From an uncultured Syntrophobacteraceae bacterium (GTDB taxonomy: Bacteria > Desulfobacterota > Syntrophobacteria > Syntrophobacterales > Syntrophobacteraceae): a DNA stretch of 14,371 nt. How positions within the stretch are numbered: the first letter of the stretch is position 1; each line of letters begins with the position of its first letter. The position numbers and the translations under genes are program-made. The stretch spans positions 1 through 14,371 of the forward strand of contig CALBZH010000013.1 in assembly GCA_937889795.1 (NCBI GenBank), written 5' to 3'. Shown in pieces: positions 13,528 to 14,371 of the stretch. Under the pieces are notes generated by a model. The model was not told the origin of the DNA and made no database searches. It saw only the letters and a program-made list of their open reading frames with translations.

Positions 13528-14325
13528 ATGGCTAAAATCCCACCGACCAAGCCCATTGAGCATCCTGCCGCCATGGACGCGCGAGAAGTGTCGAAGGTCC
13601 TTTCCGAGATGTCCTGGCTTCTGACCGGTCTCCGAATGGCCGGCCTGCGCGATGTTCCTCGCGCGCTGCTCACGGATGCTCCATCCCGGGAAGTCACCGT
13701 ATCGAGCCTGGAGCCGGCTCACGGGGCTACGAAACCCGTCTCCGATGATTCCCCCCCAGAGGATGCTGCCGCTCCCACCGCCCTCGGAGACCTGGCCCTG
13801 ACCGGCATCAGGGACGACTTGGGGGACTGCAGACGCTGTCGCCTGCACGAAGGTCGGACGCACCTCGTCTTCGGGGAGGGCTCCCCCACCGCGAAGCTCG
13901 TCTTTGTCGGCGAGGGACCCGGGTACGACGAAGACCAGCAGGGCCGGCCATTCGTGGGACGCGCCGGGAAGCTTCTCGACAAGATGATCGGGGCACTTGG
14001 CAGAGTGCGGAAAGAAGTTTACATCTGCAACGCGGTGAAGTGTCGCCCCCCCGGCAATCGCACCCCCGGGGCGGATGAGATCGCGTCGTGCTCGCCGTTT
14101 CTCTTTCGGCAGCTCGAAGCGATCCACCCGGACGTCATCTGCGCACTGGGACTCACGGCAGCTCAGACGCTTCTGGGCGGGGGTATTCCCATGAGCCGAC
14201 TGCGAGGCCGCACGCATCACTGGCGAGGAATTCCGGTAGTCTGCACGTACCACCCCGCCTACCTGCTCCGAACGCCAGCTCAGAAGGCCGCCACGTGGCA
14301 GGACCTTCTCGCGGTCGATCGAATC
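13528..14325 (+). CDS. Uracil-DNA glycosylase, family 4 (3' end lost to adapter)
   Basis: An iron-sulfur uracil-DNA glycosylase that removes uracil from DNA in base excision repair. From ATG 13528, 4 bases after coaBC, 266 codons are present before the adapter at 14326, which happens to continue in frame. The catalytic domain starts near residue 92. Cluster cysteines are Cys101 and Cys104 (DCRRCRLHEGR), Cys172 and Cys188. Motif A is VGEGPGYDEDQQGRPFVGRA (127-146), followed by NAVKCRPPGNRTP and the second active-site loop YHPAYLLR. Only the last few residues and the stop are missing. The first roughly 90 residues (Ala, Pro, Ser-rich after a short helix) are an extension beyond the minimal enzyme, as in several bacterial family 4 proteins. 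Confidence 0.92.
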
Positions 14326-14371
14326 AGATCGGAAGAGCACACGTCTGAACTCCAGTCACGAGTGGATATCT
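14326..14371 (-). other. Illumina TruSeq P7 adapter (assembly contamination)
   Basis: AGATCGGAAGAGC begins at 14326; the adapter arm runs to 14359, the index GAGTGGAT is 14360-14367, and ATCT is the start of the P7 tail. It is the exact reverse complement of bases 4-49, so the window appears to have 46-base terminal inverted repeats, but these are library adapters. Confidence 0.98.

Noticed and set aside
4..14371. 46-base terminal inverted repeats as ends of a transposon
   Set aside because: The repeats are sequencing adapter with index, no transposase is present and the interior is housekeeping genes.
1..14371. CRISPR array, tRNA, rRNA or insertion sequence
   Set aside because: No regularly spaced repeats, no tRNA-like clover-leaf sequence, no rRNA stretches and no transposase motifs were seen on either strand.

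Overview
The window is a GC-rich bacterial contig with densely packed genes. Gene content suggests an anaerobic member of the Desulfobacterota, perhaps a Syntrophobacter-like lineage. This rests on lysine synthesis through LL-diaminopimelate aminotransferase (DapL), a DUF4124-plus-SLT transglycosylase and a radical SAM/SPASM peptide maturase. It is an inference from gene content only. Both ends of the window are not genomic: bases 1-49 and 14326-14371 are Illumina TruSeq P7-side adapter carrying the same index, in opposite orientation. The two outermost genes (dapF and a family 4 uracil-DNA glycosylase) are cut by that adapter, not by biology.

Region 1 (50-6320, plus strand) is a housekeeping run: dapF (3' part), dapA, dapB, dapL, folK, a small membrane-anchored cysteine protein, an Fsa/TalC-type transaldolase, a lytic transglycosylase and pgsA. 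DapA, DapB, DapL and DapF together make meso-diaminopimelate from aspartate semialdehyde by the one-step aminotransferase route, without DapC/D/E. This feeds peptidoglycan and lysine synthesis. Gaps are short, there is one ATGA overlap, and the run ends in a strong intrinsic terminator at 6271-6320.

Region 2 (6338-10240, minus strand) is the accessory part. Read in its own direction it encodes an ABC-2 permease, an O-antigen-type (Wzt-like) ABC ATPase with a C-terminal beta-rich domain, a radical SAM/SPASM protein of the peptide-maturase kind and, after a 157-base gap containing a hairpin, a 46-residue peptide with a Cys-x-Cys-x-x-Cys motif and a very good ribosome binding site. I read it as a candidate ribosomally made, post-translationally modified peptide (RiPP) system with a polysaccharide-style exporter. 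That combination is the most interesting thing in the window.

Region 3 (10440-14325, plus strand) diverges from region 2 at a 307-base intergenic region where two apparent sigma-70 promoters share one TATA core. It holds a nitroreductase-family flavoprotein, a glyoxalase II-like metallo-hydrolase, a lipoprotein of unknown function, coaBC (coenzyme A synthesis, TTG start overlapping the lipoprotein stop) and the truncated uracil-DNA glycosylase.
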